Numbered from the stretch's first letter, positions 43,997-53,740 are shown. The stretch: 64,000 nt of DNA from Marisediminitalea alba (GCF_002993365.1 NZ_PVNP01000196.1:20912-84911), one strand, 5' to 3'. Notes: generated by a model from the letters alone, not told the origin. Translations and numbers: made by a program.

Positions 43997-44398
43997 TCAG
44001 GAGGCAACCGGTAACTCTACTCGGCTGGCAGTGAGTTCCCGGGCCAGTATTTTGTGCGTTAGCAGGCTCAGGAGCTCGGTTTCTTCTTCGCTGCGCTCGC
44101 CGTCTACACCCGACATCGCCATGGCCACTTCCAGCGCCTGATTGGCATTAAACGCTAAATCAGTCTGCAAGCTGCGTAAAATATCAGCGGCGTCACCGGT
44201 ATCCAAGGCCGTTCGGGTTTGGTAGATAACTTCGTTAACGTAAGCTTCACGGCAGATGGGACTGTCCCATTCGAGGGATTCTACCAGCTCTTCAAGGTAG
44301 TCCTGCTCGCTGAGCAGAATTTTTCTGTCGACCTGATAAAACAATACCGCAAGTTTTATCAGCGCCTGATTAAATTTTTGTTCTTCTGACAAATGCAT
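43997..44398 (-). CDS. TerB-like helical protein
   Basis: 133 residues, acidic and all-helical. Two repeats are related to TerB/DjlA-N: LIKLAVLFYQVDRKILLSEQDYLEELVESLEW and LEVAMAMSGVDGERSEEETELLSLLTHKIL. No signal peptide or TM. It is similar in kind to the protein at 13.6-14.0 kb but not a close copy. It lies between the chimeric hydrolase and the condensin operon, with a strong terminator separating it from the latter, so it is probably independently transcribed. Function unknown. Confidence 0.7.
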   Translation of the reverse strand: MHLSEEQKFNQALIKLAVLFYQVDRKILLSEQDYLEELVESLEWDSPICREAYVNEVIYQTRTALDTGDAADILRSLQTDLAFNANQALEVAMAMSGVDGERSEEETELLSLLTHKILARELTASRVELPVAS

Positions 44399-44545
44399 AA
44401 CAGCTCCTGTTCACTACAACCGGCATCCGGCCGGTAACCTCTTTAACAGATAGTACCCTATCATGTTACACACATGTTAATTATAAGTTTAAATTGTGAT
44501 TTTCCAAGACCAATTTCATCTAAAAACCGGCTTTTAAGGCAATAA

Positions 44546-44581
44546 AAAACGGCTCCTGCCTAACCGACAGCGAGCCGTTTT
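44546..44581 (-). terminator. Terminator of the mksBEF operon
   Basis: Arms AAAACGGCTC (44546-44555) and GAGCCGTTTT (44572-44581), with an inner CTG/CAG pairing, lie 23 bp past the mksF stop. A U-rich stretch follows on the minus strand. Confidence 0.88.
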
Positions 44582-44603
44582 ACATCACGCTGATTGGGTA
44601 CTG

Positions 44604-45824
44604 TTATCTTAGTCCCAAAGTGACATCATGGATCACAAAGTTACCGGTATATTTTTCATCGGCGCGCCCTACCGGATCGATAGCGAAGAACTGCTTGTCT
44701 TCATCATCAAGTGCCTGATAACCACCAATCACCTGATAAATCCACACTTCCGGATCGAACTCAAGCTCGCGCTGGCTGAAATAATCCAGCGCCGATAAGG
44801 ACTGACCGTTATCAATCACTTCACAAAAGTAAGCATCCACCTCTTCCTGTAGCGGATCGCTGTCTAAATCCACTGACTGCTGTTCACTGACATCAATGGT
44901 CGATGCTTTTTCCGGTTCGCTCACAGTGGGCTTACGGCGATACACCGAGCTCAACGAGGCAACAATCTGCTGTAATTCCTGTTCGTGAGCAACCTGATTA
45001 ACATCGATGCTGGCCGGTTTAAGCATGGCCGCCGACTGATTAAACAATACCGGAACCTGAGTAAGATTCGGGTAATTACCGGGCGCAAAGTCAGGGTGAT
45101 GCTCCATGTGCAGTAAAAAGCCTTTAAGCAGCCGTGTACGGCCCTGGAACTCACGAAAACGCCCAAGTAAATCGAGCAGTCGTGCTTGTGCAACCGACAG
45201 CTCCTGGGTTGCTTTAGAGAAGCTTTGCTGTAGGGCAACCACCAGCAAATGGCGCAATTCACGATTACTGCCAGCGATTTCACTGAGCTCATCAAAACGG
45301 AAGCATTCCAGTTGATTCAATAGCTCCGATACCTGCCCTTGGGCCAGCTCATTCTCGCGGATTTTGGCTTCCACTGAGGATACGTAACCAAACTCGTTAT
45401 TAATGCGGCTAAACATCACCCGCACGCTGTTAGCCAGCGATTCGGTGAGCTGATACACGTGCTCAGTCAGGTCGGTCATGTAAGCGTGAGCTTCGTTAAA
45501 CCGGTTGTAGTGCAGTGATTCTTTATAGTGCTCTGCAATGGTTTTTAAACTCGCCAGCGCGGTACCGATATTGGCGTTAATGTTGCGGTTGCGTTCATCC
45601 TGCAGGCCGCTTTCCAACAAGTTTCTGACTGCACTTTTAAGCCGCAGTGCACTTTGTGGATCCGGTCGCCATAAAATTCCCAGTTGAATGAGCTGCTCGA
45701 GGACCTTGCGGCTAAAGTTTGACTCATCCACCGAGCCGTTCACGTAGGCGTGCATAATGAGATCGCTGTGGCGACCCAATGCATTTAAAAACCGGCTCCC
45801 TGCCTGAATAAGCACCTGACTCAT
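44604..45824 (-). CDS. mksF: MksF-like condensin kleisin subunit
   Basis: 406 residues, the size of MksF/MukF-type kleisins. N-terminal winged-helix-like helices (FLNALGRHSDLIMHAYVNGSVDESNFSRKVLEQLIQLGILWRP), a helical middle with long amphipathic stretches, an acidic linker near 305-335, and a C-terminal part (YFSQRELEFDPEVWIYQVIGGY). The kleisin bridges the two MksB heads and binds MksE. Identity rests on operon context with MksE and an SMC-like MksB more than on motif. It starts inside the mksE stop (4-bp overlap) and is the last gene, followed by a terminator. Confidence 0.78.
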   Translation of the reverse strand: MSQVLIQAGSRFLNALGRHSDLIMHAYVNGSVDESNFSRKVLEQLIQLGILWRPDPQSALRLKSAVRNLLESGLQDERNRNINANIGTALASLKTIAEHYKESLHYNRFNEAHAYMTDLTEHVYQLTESLANSVRVMFSRINNEFGYVSSVEAKIRENELAQGQVSELLNQLECFRFDELSEIAGSNRELRHLLVVALQQSFSKATQELSVAQARLLDLLGRFREFQGRTRLLKGFLLHMEHHPDFAPGNYPNLTQVPVLFNQSAAMLKPASIDVNQVAHEQELQQIVASLSSVYRRKPTVSEPEKASTIDVSEQQSVDLDSDPLQEEVDAYFCEVIDNGQSLSALDYFSQRELEFDPEVWIYQVIGGYQALDDEDKQFFAIDPVGRADEKYTGNFVIHDVTLGLR

Positions 45825-46456
45825 AGCAGACTGCCCTGCTGAATAGCCGCTTCTGCCTGCTCTGATAACGACAGCGACTCGGTCTCGTCGATAAAGCGGA
45901 TCACTTCGAATAAGTGCTCTACTTTGCCGGTAGCCAGATAAATCTGCTTTTCCGGATTGGGCTTCATTAAGTACCCTAAGTCGGTGAGCTTTTTAAACAC
46001 CTGCTTAAGCTGGCCGTCCAGATTGACACTGGTGGAGCCAAACAAGCGGTAGCGGGAAATTTTTTCCAGTTGCTCACTGTAAGCCGGGGTATCCTCGATA
46101 ACGGTTTGCAGCTCATTTAAGCGGATAGCATTGCCCATGGTGAGCGGCATATCCGATTCACTAGCCTGCTGAACCAGTAACAACCACTCCACCAATGGCA
46201 CCAGACTGGAGGTGGTTTCCTGAAACTGCTGCAGTAATACTTTACGTTCTTCGTCGCCCAGCGTGAGATAGCCGGCAAAAAACACTTCGCCCTCGCCGGT
46301 GGTGGCCAGGGTGCGGTTAAGCAGGTTTAAATGCGGTTCGAGTTTACTGGCATTATCGCGGCTTTTTAAAAAGCGCCAGCTGTCTTCATCACTCACCTGA
46401 CAAATAAACTGGCCATTGAGTAATGCGCTCAATACTTTGCCCTGTTCGGTCATCAT
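45821..46456 (-). CDS. mksE: MksE-like condensin subunit
   Basis: 211 residues, typical size for MksE/MukE. It is helical with tandem winged-helix features: KVLSALLNGQFICQVSDEDSWRFLKS at the N-terminus and YRLFGSTSVNLDGQLKQVFKKLTDLGYLMKPNPEKQIYLATGKVEHLFEVIRFI at the C-terminus. MksE binds the kleisin and DNA. It overlaps mksB by 4 bp and mksF by 4 bp, so all three are translationally coupled, which suits a fixed-stoichiometry complex. Confidence 0.8.
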   Translation of the reverse strand: MMTEQGKVLSALLNGQFICQVSDEDSWRFLKSRDNASKLEPHLNLLNRTLATTGEGEVFFAGYLTLGDEERKVLLQQFQETTSSLVPLVEWLLLVQQASESDMPLTMGNAIRLNELQTVIEDTPAYSEQLEKISRYRLFGSTSVNLDGQLKQVFKKLTDLGYLMKPNPEKQIYLATGKVEHLFEVIRFIDETESLSLSEQAEAAIQQGSLL

Positions 46457-49400
46457 GCTGACACCTCCTGCTTAGCTTTACGGGCCTGAATCAATGATGA
46501 CAGGTTTGAGCTCTTCGGCTGAACCACCTGTAATTGCTTAGACACTTTGTCGATGAGATAACGGTTCTCAAACAGTTTTAATACATCAGACTCCGGATTC
46601 GGGAACGCGCCAACGACACTGATATTGTTAGCCTGACAGGCATCGAAAATCTTTTTCACGTTGCTCTGGTGCAAGGTACCGAGCTCATCAATTGGCCAGT
46701 GGATAACCGCATCTGCTTCACCACGTAGTAAGCGGGTAAAGGCCAGCAGGAACTTACATAGAATCAGGTAAGCCATACCATGGCTCGAAGACTCATTCAG
46801 CTGTCTGTCGGTGCGGATCACCAAATCACTGTTGCCCTCGCGCAGGTGCAGTTCGATATCCAGCAGTTTACTTATACCACCAGAAAGCGCGGCACGGCCC
46901 AGAATATCCAGCACCCGGCGCATGCTCTGACCGTATTCATCGTCCGGCAGTTCGTGGGCGCCCTCTTCCATCCAGCTGTCGTACAGGGTGCGGAAATGCT
47001 CCAGCTCAGGCCAGAATTCCAGCTCACTGATGCGGGAACGAATTTTCACCGCGGAATCCGATACGCCGTCGAGGAATAACTCGCCATCCACTTCCTTACT
47101 GATACGACGGCTCTGACTAACGATACGCTTGTCAATGTCTGCCAGCACAAAATAGTACTGACTCAGGTCGGCACCAAAGATCCGGCCCTGTTCGCGCAGC
47201 CCCTGAATTTTCTGCGGTACAATCACGTTTAACAACTGGGATAAGTGCCCCACCATGCGGCGATGATCAATGCCTTTCACGCCGTGAGCGTTGATCACTG
47301 CGCATTCTTCACGCGCGCGTTCCCAGGTGTCTGACAGGCCGGTACCGGCCTGAGCGGCAATCAGCTGGTCGAAACGTTCAACATAATTGCGGATATCGCT
47401 GAGTAGCTCTTCCCGCTCTTTTAGTAGCGCCTGAGCACGGGATAACCGCTGAGTGATGCTAAGCTCGTCATGTTGCCATTCGGCCACGGCCTCAACCTTA
47501 GGCAGCGTTTGTTTGGCCAGATTCTTTGCCAGAGTATCTACCTGACCTAGCTGCTCGGTAGCTACGCTAAGCAGTTTCTCCAGCTCTGACTGTTTGGTTT
47601 TTAAACTCTCGCGAGTTTCACGATACTGCACCTGCAAATCGTTCAGCTCACGCTCAGCCTCGCTTAACACCTTGCGGGCTTTGGTTAAGCCCTGCTGCCA
47701 GGTAACCTTCTGGCCGGTAAATACCGTTTGGTACCAGCGGTCGTAGTCAGCCACTTTATGGCGCTGGGTTTCGGTTTTATAAATGGCGTCTTTCAGACTC
47801 TTCACTTGCTTTTTAAGCTGGCCAATTTCATCGACATCCAGACCGCGCTGGTTAAGCTCGTTTTCCAGCCATTTGGCCATTTCTTCCCGGTCCTGAGCCG
47901 CCGACGCTTTAGCTTGCTTAATTTCGCCATCCAGTTGCGCCAGGCGAGCGTCGCTGTCGGCAATCAGTTGCTGCCAGTGGAAGCTATGTTCAGTAACGGC
48001 TTCGCGCTGCTGATCCTTAATATCATCGCGATCCATTTCAAACTGGTTTTGCAGTTTCTTTTGCGCTTGCTGGTTTGTTTCCAACTGAGATTTCGCACGT
48101 TGCTTACGCTCTTTAAGCGCATGCTGATACTCGCTGAGTACCGACTCTTTGTCTTGCGTTGCGCGTTTACGGGCCGCTTCTGCGCTGCGTACCGCGTTGT
48201 CCTGGCGGGTCATTGCCAGTTCGGCCACACGCACCGCTTCATTACACTTAGCCAGCTCGGCTTCGCATTCATTTTGTTTATCCAGCGCATCAGAGAGCGC
48301 GGCTTCGGCCTCACCCAGCGCCTTTTTCAGTTCCTGCTCGGTTTTCGCATAAGCCGGCGCGTCCAGATGTTCCAGCGCCAGTGCTACGCCATACAGTCCG
48401 CCAGCACTATCGGCCGGCTTAGGGTTCAGATCCGTGCGGTCGAGTAATTCAGGGCGGATAAGGCGGCCGACAGAGCCTTCCCAATCATCCACATTGGCGC
48501 GCAAATACTCCAGCAGTGAGCCTTCACCGGGGTACAGCAGTGCGTTAACTTCTTCTACCTGCTGCTCGGCTTTGCGGTGCGCGGTCCGGGCTTTTTCCAG
48601 CGCCTGATTGGCAGCGTCGCGCTGCTGAACAGCCTTCTGATAGCTGCTTTGTGTCTGCCGGTATTCGCTACGTACGCTGTCTTCGCTGATGCTTGCCTCT
48701 TTAATCGCGGCATCAAGCAGTTCAAGCTGTGACTGTTCGAACTCGTTATAACCGGCATTGGCCAGCGCTACTTTGGCTTCTGCCTCACTGACTTTGAGTT
48801 CGTTAAGCTTGGCGTGGTAGCTGTCGCTTAAAGTATGAATTTGTGCTTCGTAATCGGCTTTAATGTCCTGGAGCGCTTCCCGCTCCTGCTGTTGCTGCTC
48901 GCTGCGTTTTTCTGCAGCTTCCTGGCGGGCTGCCGACAGTTCTTCTACCTGGGCACTCAACCTTTCGCCAATTTCAGCCACGCGGCGGTTATAGGCTGAT
49001 TCAATATCCTGATGCTGTTCAGTAAGCAGTGTATAGCGGCTGGAAACCAACTCTAAATCGCGCTGCCACTGGGGCAGTTTGGCCACGTCTTCTTTCAGTT
49101 GTTCGATGTTCTGATCCTGCCAGTTATCGAACTCGCGCTCTACGGAATCAAGCTCTGCGGTGTACTTTTCCACATCGGCCCGCGAGGCGGAGACCTGCTG
49201 GTTAAGTTCGTCGCGGCGTTCGTTCCAGGTGCTGTCGCTGAGTTTTTTCTGATGCAATACGTCATCAAGTTGCTGACGAGCCTCTTCGCTGCGCGCGGTA
49301 AGTTTGGTCTTATCCAGTGCAAAGGCCTGACTGATCTCTGCCAGGCCACTTTCGGCTTCCTGCAGGGCCATATTGGCCTGCTCCAGGCGGGTAAACTCGG

Positions 49401-50139
49401 GGCGTACCTTGTCGAAGGCGCGGATTAGGTGGCATTCGCGGATCCAGTCGTCTACCCGGTTGCGCGACAAACTGGAGGTAGGCGGCTGCACGCCGTCCTC
49501 TTCCAGAATAGCGGCAATCATGGCCTTGATGGTTTCCATTTTGCCTTCCTTGGAGTGTACCGCTTTAGCCAGCTTTTCGATATGACGTAAATGCTCGTTA
49601 GACTCACTCAGGCTGAATACCTTGGCGTATCCGAGTAACTCACGGGCACTGCTGCTTTGATTCAGCACCCCCTGATCGTTTTGCAATACCGCACGAAAGT
49701 CTTTGGTGGTTAACAGGCTCGATACCACAATATTATTGCGCTTCATGGCGCGGGCGATTTCGGTGGAGGACAGCGACGCATGCTTACCGCTTTTTTGCTG
49801 ATAGAGGTAGTCATCCAAATCGAATGCTTTGGCAATGAAGCGGTAATTAACACCGGTGCCATTTGAGCTTAACACCGCCTGGCACAGTTCGCCGTCGGCG
49901 CGAGTATATTCATAGATGATAAAAGATGACTGACGCGGCAGATACCAGCGTTCGAAACTATCACGGGTTGCCGGCACTACCCGACTCGGATATTCGCCGT
50001 AAAAAACCGGGATCAAACGTTGTAGTGTGGTTTTACCCGAGGCATTGGTTCCGCAAATGTTAGTGTGCCCGTCAAGCTTAAGTTCAACGACGCCCGGTAA
50101 ATGAGTGTCGATAAGTATAATTCGTTTAAGACCGGCCAT
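46453..50139 (-). CDS. mksB: MksB-like SMC-type condensin ATPase
   Basis: 1228 residues. The N-terminal head has Walker A GTNASGKTT (30-38) after LPGVVELKLDGHTNICG. Long coiled coils (about 250-530 and 620-1000) flank a small hinge (about 535-610, around LLYPGEGSLLEYLRANVDDWEGSVGRLI). The C-terminal head has signature SSSHG (1117-1121) and Walker B ending IDE (Asp1151, Glu1152). This is the MukB/MksB/JetC layout. Operon order is mksB-mksE-mksF, opposite to the usual F-E-B. No MksG/JetD (Toprim nuclease) gene is adjacent, so a housekeeping chromosome-organising role is more likely than plasmid defence. Confidence 0.88.
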   Translation of the reverse strand: MAGLKRIILIDTHLPGVVELKLDGHTNICGTNASGKTTLQRLIPVFYGEYPSRVVPATRDSFERWYLPRQSSFIIYEYTRADGELCQAVLSSNGTGVNYRFIAKAFDLDDYLYQQKSGKHASLSSTEIARAMKRNNIVVSSLLTTKDFRAVLQNDQGVLNQSSSARELLGYAKVFSLSESNEHLRHIEKLAKAVHSKEGKMETIKAMIAAILEEDGVQPPTSSLSRNRVDDWIRECHLIRAFDKVRPEFTRLEQANMALQEAESGLAEISQAFALDKTKLTARSEEARQQLDDVLHQKKLSDSTWNERRDELNQQVSASRADVEKYTAELDSVEREFDNWQDQNIEQLKEDVAKLPQWQRDLELVSSRYTLLTEQHQDIESAYNRRVAEIGERLSAQVEELSAARQEAAEKRSEQQQQEREALQDIKADYEAQIHTLSDSYHAKLNELKVSEAEAKVALANAGYNEFEQSQLELLDAAIKEASISEDSVRSEYRQTQSSYQKAVQQRDAANQALEKARTAHRKAEQQVEEVNALLYPGEGSLLEYLRANVDDWEGSVGRLIRPELLDRTDLNPKPADSAGGLYGVALALEHLDAPAYAKTEQELKKALGEAEAALSDALDKQNECEAELAKCNEAVRVAELAMTRQDNAVRSAEAARKRATQDKESVLSEYQHALKERKQRAKSQLETNQQAQKKLQNQFEMDRDDIKDQQREAVTEHSFHWQQLIADSDARLAQLDGEIKQAKASAAQDREEMAKWLENELNQRGLDVDEIGQLKKQVKSLKDAIYKTETQRHKVADYDRWYQTVFTGQKVTWQQGLTKARKVLSEAERELNDLQVQYRETRESLKTKQSELEKLLSVATEQLGQVDTLAKNLAKQTLPKVEAVAEWQHDELSITQRLSRAQALLKEREELLSDIRNYVERFDQLIAAQAGTGLSDTWERAREECAVINAHGVKGIDHRRMVGHLSQLLNVIVPQKIQGLREQGRIFGADLSQYYFVLADIDKRIVSQSRRISKEVDGELFLDGVSDSAVKIRSRISELEFWPELEHFRTLYDSWMEEGAHELPDDEYGQSMRRVLDILGRAALSGGISKLLDIELHLREGNSDLVIRTDRQLNESSSHGMAYLILCKFLLAFTRLLRGEADAVIHWPIDELGTLHQSNVKKIFDACQANNISVVGAFPNPESDVLKLFENRYLIDKVSKQLQVVQPKSSNLSSLIQARKAKQEVSA

Positions 50140-50361
50140 AGGATTCCTGTTTCTTTATTAGAATATTCTTCACCGTGATTGTTTGGTTTATTAACTGAAG
50201 AGCGATTGCCAGCGCGGCTGATGGCTGGCTTTACGGCACGGCGAAATTAACGCGTCAGTTTATTATGAAATTGTGCTGTTGCACAGGTTTGAAGGGGCCA
50301 GTTTTGGGCTTATGCAGAAAAATCGCCACGATCGCGTATTATTTAACCAAGCTTTGTGACT

Positions 50362-51231
50362 CTACGGGTTATCGGGCAGCGTATTTAACCACAACGTCTG
50401 GTTTTCCCGGTACTCCGGATCCGCTATGACCTCATCCAGCACCGAGTCGATGGCTCTTATCGCGCGTTTGCCCCAGGCATTGTTGGTACAACCGATAGCA
50501 CCATAAACGGGCTGTTCACCGTATTCCGTGGTGAGCATATAGGTTAGCGACTGGTTATTTTCTTTGATTGCGAAATAGCGCAGGACGCCGGGATAATCGA
50601 GCGTGTAATGGACCCGTTCAAAGTCAATTTGCTGCAGCAGTCGCAGCGGGCCCAACACGCCGGGGAGCGCGAGGACATTATCGTCATCTTTGTGAGCGTC
50701 AATGGCACTTTGCAACTCTTCAGGAAAACGTCGCGCACCGGCAAAGCCGAATATTAGCGAATCGTTGTTGAGCAAATCTCTTAGTGACAGTGTTTCCGGA
50801 GGAGTTGGATATAATTCTGTCAGTAGCTCTTTACGCAGAATAATACCCAGTGGTGGGTAGACGGTAGTCTTTTTACTATAGACAAAACGGTCGGTATCCT
50901 GACGCTTAATCATGCAAGGAAAACACAGATTTTCCGTACCTTCGATTAACCGGTTTATTCTTGACTGCGGGTACACGTCAATAGTGGTATCAAGCGGTGA
51001 CAGCCTGGCATTTATTTTATCCACCAGCACATCGCAAATACCGTAGCCGGCATGATGCCCATCCAGAATATGAAAAGGCGGTGATGGGTTTTTTATCCAG
51101 CGAATATCCACCTGGGGGTTGGCGCGCGTTTCTTCAGCAGCCAGTGAGCCCTGACCAGACCACAAATCCGCTGTGAGCAACGTAAGCAGCAAGATAGCAG
51201 TATGCAAAGCAGGGGGAATAGTTCTTTCCAT
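50362..51231 (-). CDS. Periplasmic solute-binding-like protein (SBP_bac_3 fold)
   Basis: 289 residues with a signal peptide (AILLLTLLTADLWSGQGSLAA). The fold resembles family 3 solute-binding proteins (DIRWIKNPSPPFHILDGHHAGYGICDVLVDKINARL, FGFAGARRFPEELQSAI). It belongs to the family of conserved periplasmic proteins found without ABC permeases. No transport genes are nearby. It lies between ffh and mksB on the same strand, 152 bp past ffh. Ligand and role are unknown; extracellular signalling or redox sensing are possibilities only. Confidence 0.75.
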   Translation of the reverse strand: MERTIPPALHTAILLLTLLTADLWSGQGSLAAEETRANPQVDIRWIKNPSPPFHILDGHHAGYGICDVLVDKINARLSPLDTTIDVYPQSRINRLIEGTENLCFPCMIKRQDTDRFVYSKKTTVYPPLGIILRKELLTELYPTPPETLSLRDLLNNDSLIFGFAGARRFPEELQSAIDAHKDDDNVLALPGVLGPLRLLQQIDFERVHYTLDYPGVLRYFAIKENNQSLTYMLTTEYGEQPVYGAIGCTNNAWGKRAIRAIDSVLDEVIADPEYRENQTLWLNTLPDNP

Positions 51232-51342
51232 TTAACAGCAAGTAGCATGATTTCAATAACGAGTTGAGTAAGTATAGCCGTTGCGATGAGCTTTTCGCAG
51301 ACAGCGGTTACAACTTTTTATTTTATGATGTAACGATACTAA

Positions 51343-51376
51343 AACGCCGAACAGAATAATCAGACTGTTCGGCGTT
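51343..51376 (-). terminator. Terminator of ffh
   Basis: Perfect 12-bp arms AACGCCGAACAG (51343-51354) and CTGTTCGGCGTT (51365-51376) with a 10-nt loop, followed by UUU on the minus strand. It lies 7 bp past the ffh stop. Confidence 0.9.
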
Positions 51377-51383
51377 GGTTACA

Positions 51384-52775
51384 TTACCGTGGTGGGAACA
51401 TCCCCCCCATACCACCCGGGCCGCCGCCACCTGGTGGCATCATGCCTTTCATCTGGCGCATCATTTTCTTCATACCGCCGCCAGACATTTTCTTCATCAT
51501 TTTTTGCATTTGCGTAAACTGCTTAAGCAACCGGTTCACGTCCTGAATTTGGGTGCCCGAACCGGCTGCAATTCGCCGTTTTCGTGATCCTTTGATGACT
51601 TCAGGCTTTTCACGCTCAGCCGGCGTCATGGAATTGATGATGGCTTCCATTTGCACAAATTGCTTGTCGTTAGCCTGATCCTTGATCTTGGCGGTCATAT
51701 TGCCCATGCCCGGCATTTTATCGAGCATGCCCATCATGCCGCCCATGTTGCGCATTTGCTCGAGCTGCTCTTTAAAGTCCTGCAGATCAAATCCCTTACC
51801 TTTTTGCACTTTCCTGGCAAGTTTTTGGGCCTTATCTTTGTCGACTTTGCGCTCCACCTCTTCAATAAGGCTAAGCACATCACCCATGCCCAGAATACGA
51901 GAAGCGATTCGTTCCGGGTGGAACGGCTCCAGGGCATCGAGTTTTTCACCCATACCAAGGAATTTAATGGGCTTACCAGTAATTTTTCGTACCGAGAGAG
52001 CCGCACCGCCACGGGCGTCACCATCGGCTTTGGTAAGAATAACCCCGGTAAGTGGCAAGGCTTCGTTAAAAGCTTTGGCGGTATTCGCTGCATCCTGACC
52101 GGTCATGGCATCTACCACAAACAGAGTTTCTACCGGCTTAACCGCTGCATGCAGGCCTTTAATTTCGTCCATCATGTCGTTATCGACATGCAAACGACCG
52201 GCGGTATCGACTAACAGCACATCAAAGAATTGCTTACGCGCATCATCGATAGCGTCGTTAACAATATCGATAGGCTTTTGCAAAATAGTGGACGGGAAAA
52301 ATGTTACGCCTACTTCTTCGGCCAGGGTCTCCAACTGCTTGATAGCTGCCGGACGGTAAACGTCGGCACTGACCACCATGACCTTTTTCTTCTCACGTTC
52401 GGTGAGATACTTTGCCAGTTTGCCTACTGAGGTGGTTTTACCCGCCCCTTGCAAACCGGCCATCAGTACTACTGCCGGCGGCTGTGTTGCCAGGTTCAGC
52501 TTTTCGTTCGCCTCCCCCATCACCGATTCCAGTTCGGACTGAACTATTTTAATGAAAACCTGACCCGGCTTAAGGCTTTTGGTGACCTCGGTACCCACGG
52601 CACGGGCTTTCACTTGACTAACAAATTCCTTAACAACCGGTAAGGCTACGTCTGCCTCAAGCAGTGCCATACGCACTTCTCGCAGCGTATCTTTGATGTT
52701 GTCTTCGGTCAGACGGCCGCGCCCGCTTACATTGCGAAGTGTCTGGCCGAGGCGTTCGGAGAGATTCTCAAACAT
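51384..52775 (-). CDS. ffh: Signal recognition particle GTPase Ffh
   Basis: 463 residues. The N domain (ENLSERLGQTLRNVSGRG) leads into a G domain with G1 GLQGAGKTTSVGKLA, DTAGRLH, TKADGDARGG and the GMGEKLDALEPFHPERIASRILGMGD block. A methionine-rich M domain (about 300-463) ends in a Gly/Met-rich tail (GGGMKKMMRQMKGMM). It binds signal sequences and 4.5S RNA for membrane targeting. Its usual rpsP neighbour is displaced by 18 kb; the divergent neighbour ypjD is as in E. coli. Confidence 0.97.
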   Translation of the reverse strand: MFENLSERLGQTLRNVSGRGRLTEDNIKDTLREVRMALLEADVALPVVKEFVSQVKARAVGTEVTKSLKPGQVFIKIVQSELESVMGEANEKLNLATQPPAVVLMAGLQGAGKTTSVGKLAKYLTEREKKKVMVVSADVYRPAAIKQLETLAEEVGVTFFPSTILQKPIDIVNDAIDDARKQFFDVLLVDTAGRLHVDNDMMDEIKGLHAAVKPVETLFVVDAMTGQDAANTAKAFNEALPLTGVILTKADGDARGGAALSVRKITGKPIKFLGMGEKLDALEPFHPERIASRILGMGDVLSLIEEVERKVDKDKAQKLARKVQKGKGFDLQDFKEQLEQMRNMGGMMGMLDKMPGMGNMTAKIKDQANDKQFVQMEAIINSMTPAEREKPEVIKGSRKRRIAAGSGTQIQDVNRLLKQFTQMQKMMKKMSGGGMKKMMRQMKGMMPPGGGGPGGMGGMFPPR

Positions 52776-52945
52776 AAATCAATAACCTGAAACAAAAAGT
52801 AATCGCTGAAGTATACCGAAATTTACGCTGTTTACGTAGGGGGGATTAACGATTTATCGCAATCAGGCAGACATCTGGTTGAATTCTTTGTTATTCTGAC
52901 GTATCTATACGGACTTATTTATCATCAACGGGTTATCTACAACGA

Positions 52946-53740
52946 ATGGCTACCTTGTTTGCGCTGTTGGCAGTTGCTGCCTATTTGTTTTCAGCGGTTT
53001 CGGTGACGGGGCGATTTTTTCATAATCAGGGGCCTAACCGCATGCTGTCGCTGAGTATTGCGGCACTGGCAGTGGTATTTCACTCATTTTATCTGGGCGA
53101 TGCGATTCTGGCCGCTCAGGCCGGACAGAATATGAGTATTACCAACGTACTCTCACTGGTTGCCTGGCTGATAACGTTATCAATGCTGGTTAGCAGCAGC
53201 CTGTTACCCAATACCATCTTATTACCCGTGGTATTCAGCTTTTCCGCGTTTACGGTGCTGGCATCCATGTTTGTACCGGTCAGCCATATTATGCATATCG
53301 ACATGCGTCCGGGACTGGTGATTCATATTACGTTATCACTGTTTGCCTACGGGGCGCTGGTGATTGGCTTTTTATATGCGCTGCAGATGTCTTATATAAC
53401 CCACCAGCTTAAACATAAAGGCGCTGGCTTATTACACTCTTCGCTGCCGCCGCTTATGCTGGTTGAGTCGATACTTTTCAAGCTGATTTTACTGGGCACC
53501 ATCTTGCTGGTTATTGCTCAGTTAAGTGGCTTTATCTTCCTCGACAACATGTTTAGTCGCGGTTATATCCATAAAACGGTATTATCCATTGCCGGTCTGA
53601 TTGTTTTTATTGTGCTGCTGGTTGGCCAGAAACTCTGGGGCTGGCGCGGAAAACAAGTCATATCACTAACTGTAGTTGGCGTAATTCTGCTCTCTCTGGC
53701 TTATTTTGGCAGCCGGTTTGTCAGCGAAGTACTCTTATAG
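52946..53740 (+). CDS. ypjD: YpjD/CorE-like CcsA-family membrane protein
   Basis: 264 residues with about eight TM helices and the cytochrome c assembly (CcsA) domain wording: HITLSLFAYGALVIGFLYALQMSYITHQLK and SIAGLIVFIVLLVGQKLWGWRGKQ. It is divergent from ffh and followed by the yfjD-like gene. In Enterobacteria the same ffh-ypjD-yfjD order exists, and these proteins are linked to magnesium/cobalt handling (CorE) or heme-related assembly; the precise role is not clear. Confidence 0.87.
   Translation: MATLFALLAVAAYLFSAVSVTGRFFHNQGPNRMLSLSIAALAVVFHSFYLGDAILAAQAGQNMSITNVLSLVAWLITLSMLVSSSLLPNTILLPVVFSFSAFTVLASMFVPVSHIMHIDMRPGLVIHITLSLFAYGALVIGFLYALQMSYITHQLKHKGAGLLHSSLPPLMLVESILFKLILLGTILLVIAQLSGFIFLDNMFSRGYIHKTVLSIAGLIVFIVLLVGQKLWGWRGKQVISLTVVGVILLSLAYFGSRFVSEVLL

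Noticed and set aside
47728..48447. 239-residue reading frame on the plus strand inside mksB
   Set aside because: It is antisense to the coiled-coil region of mksB, whose repetitive codon use leaves long open frames on the other strand. It has no promoter or ribosome-binding site I could support.
44604..50139. Wadjet (JetABCD) plasmid-defence system
   Set aside because: The SMC-like trio is present but no JetD/MksG Toprim nuclease gene lies on either side, and gene order differs, so a defence role is not supported.
51651..52214. 187-residue frame opposite ffh
   Set aside because: It lies wholly within the conserved ffh gene on the other strand, and its protein is rich in His and shows no family motif.
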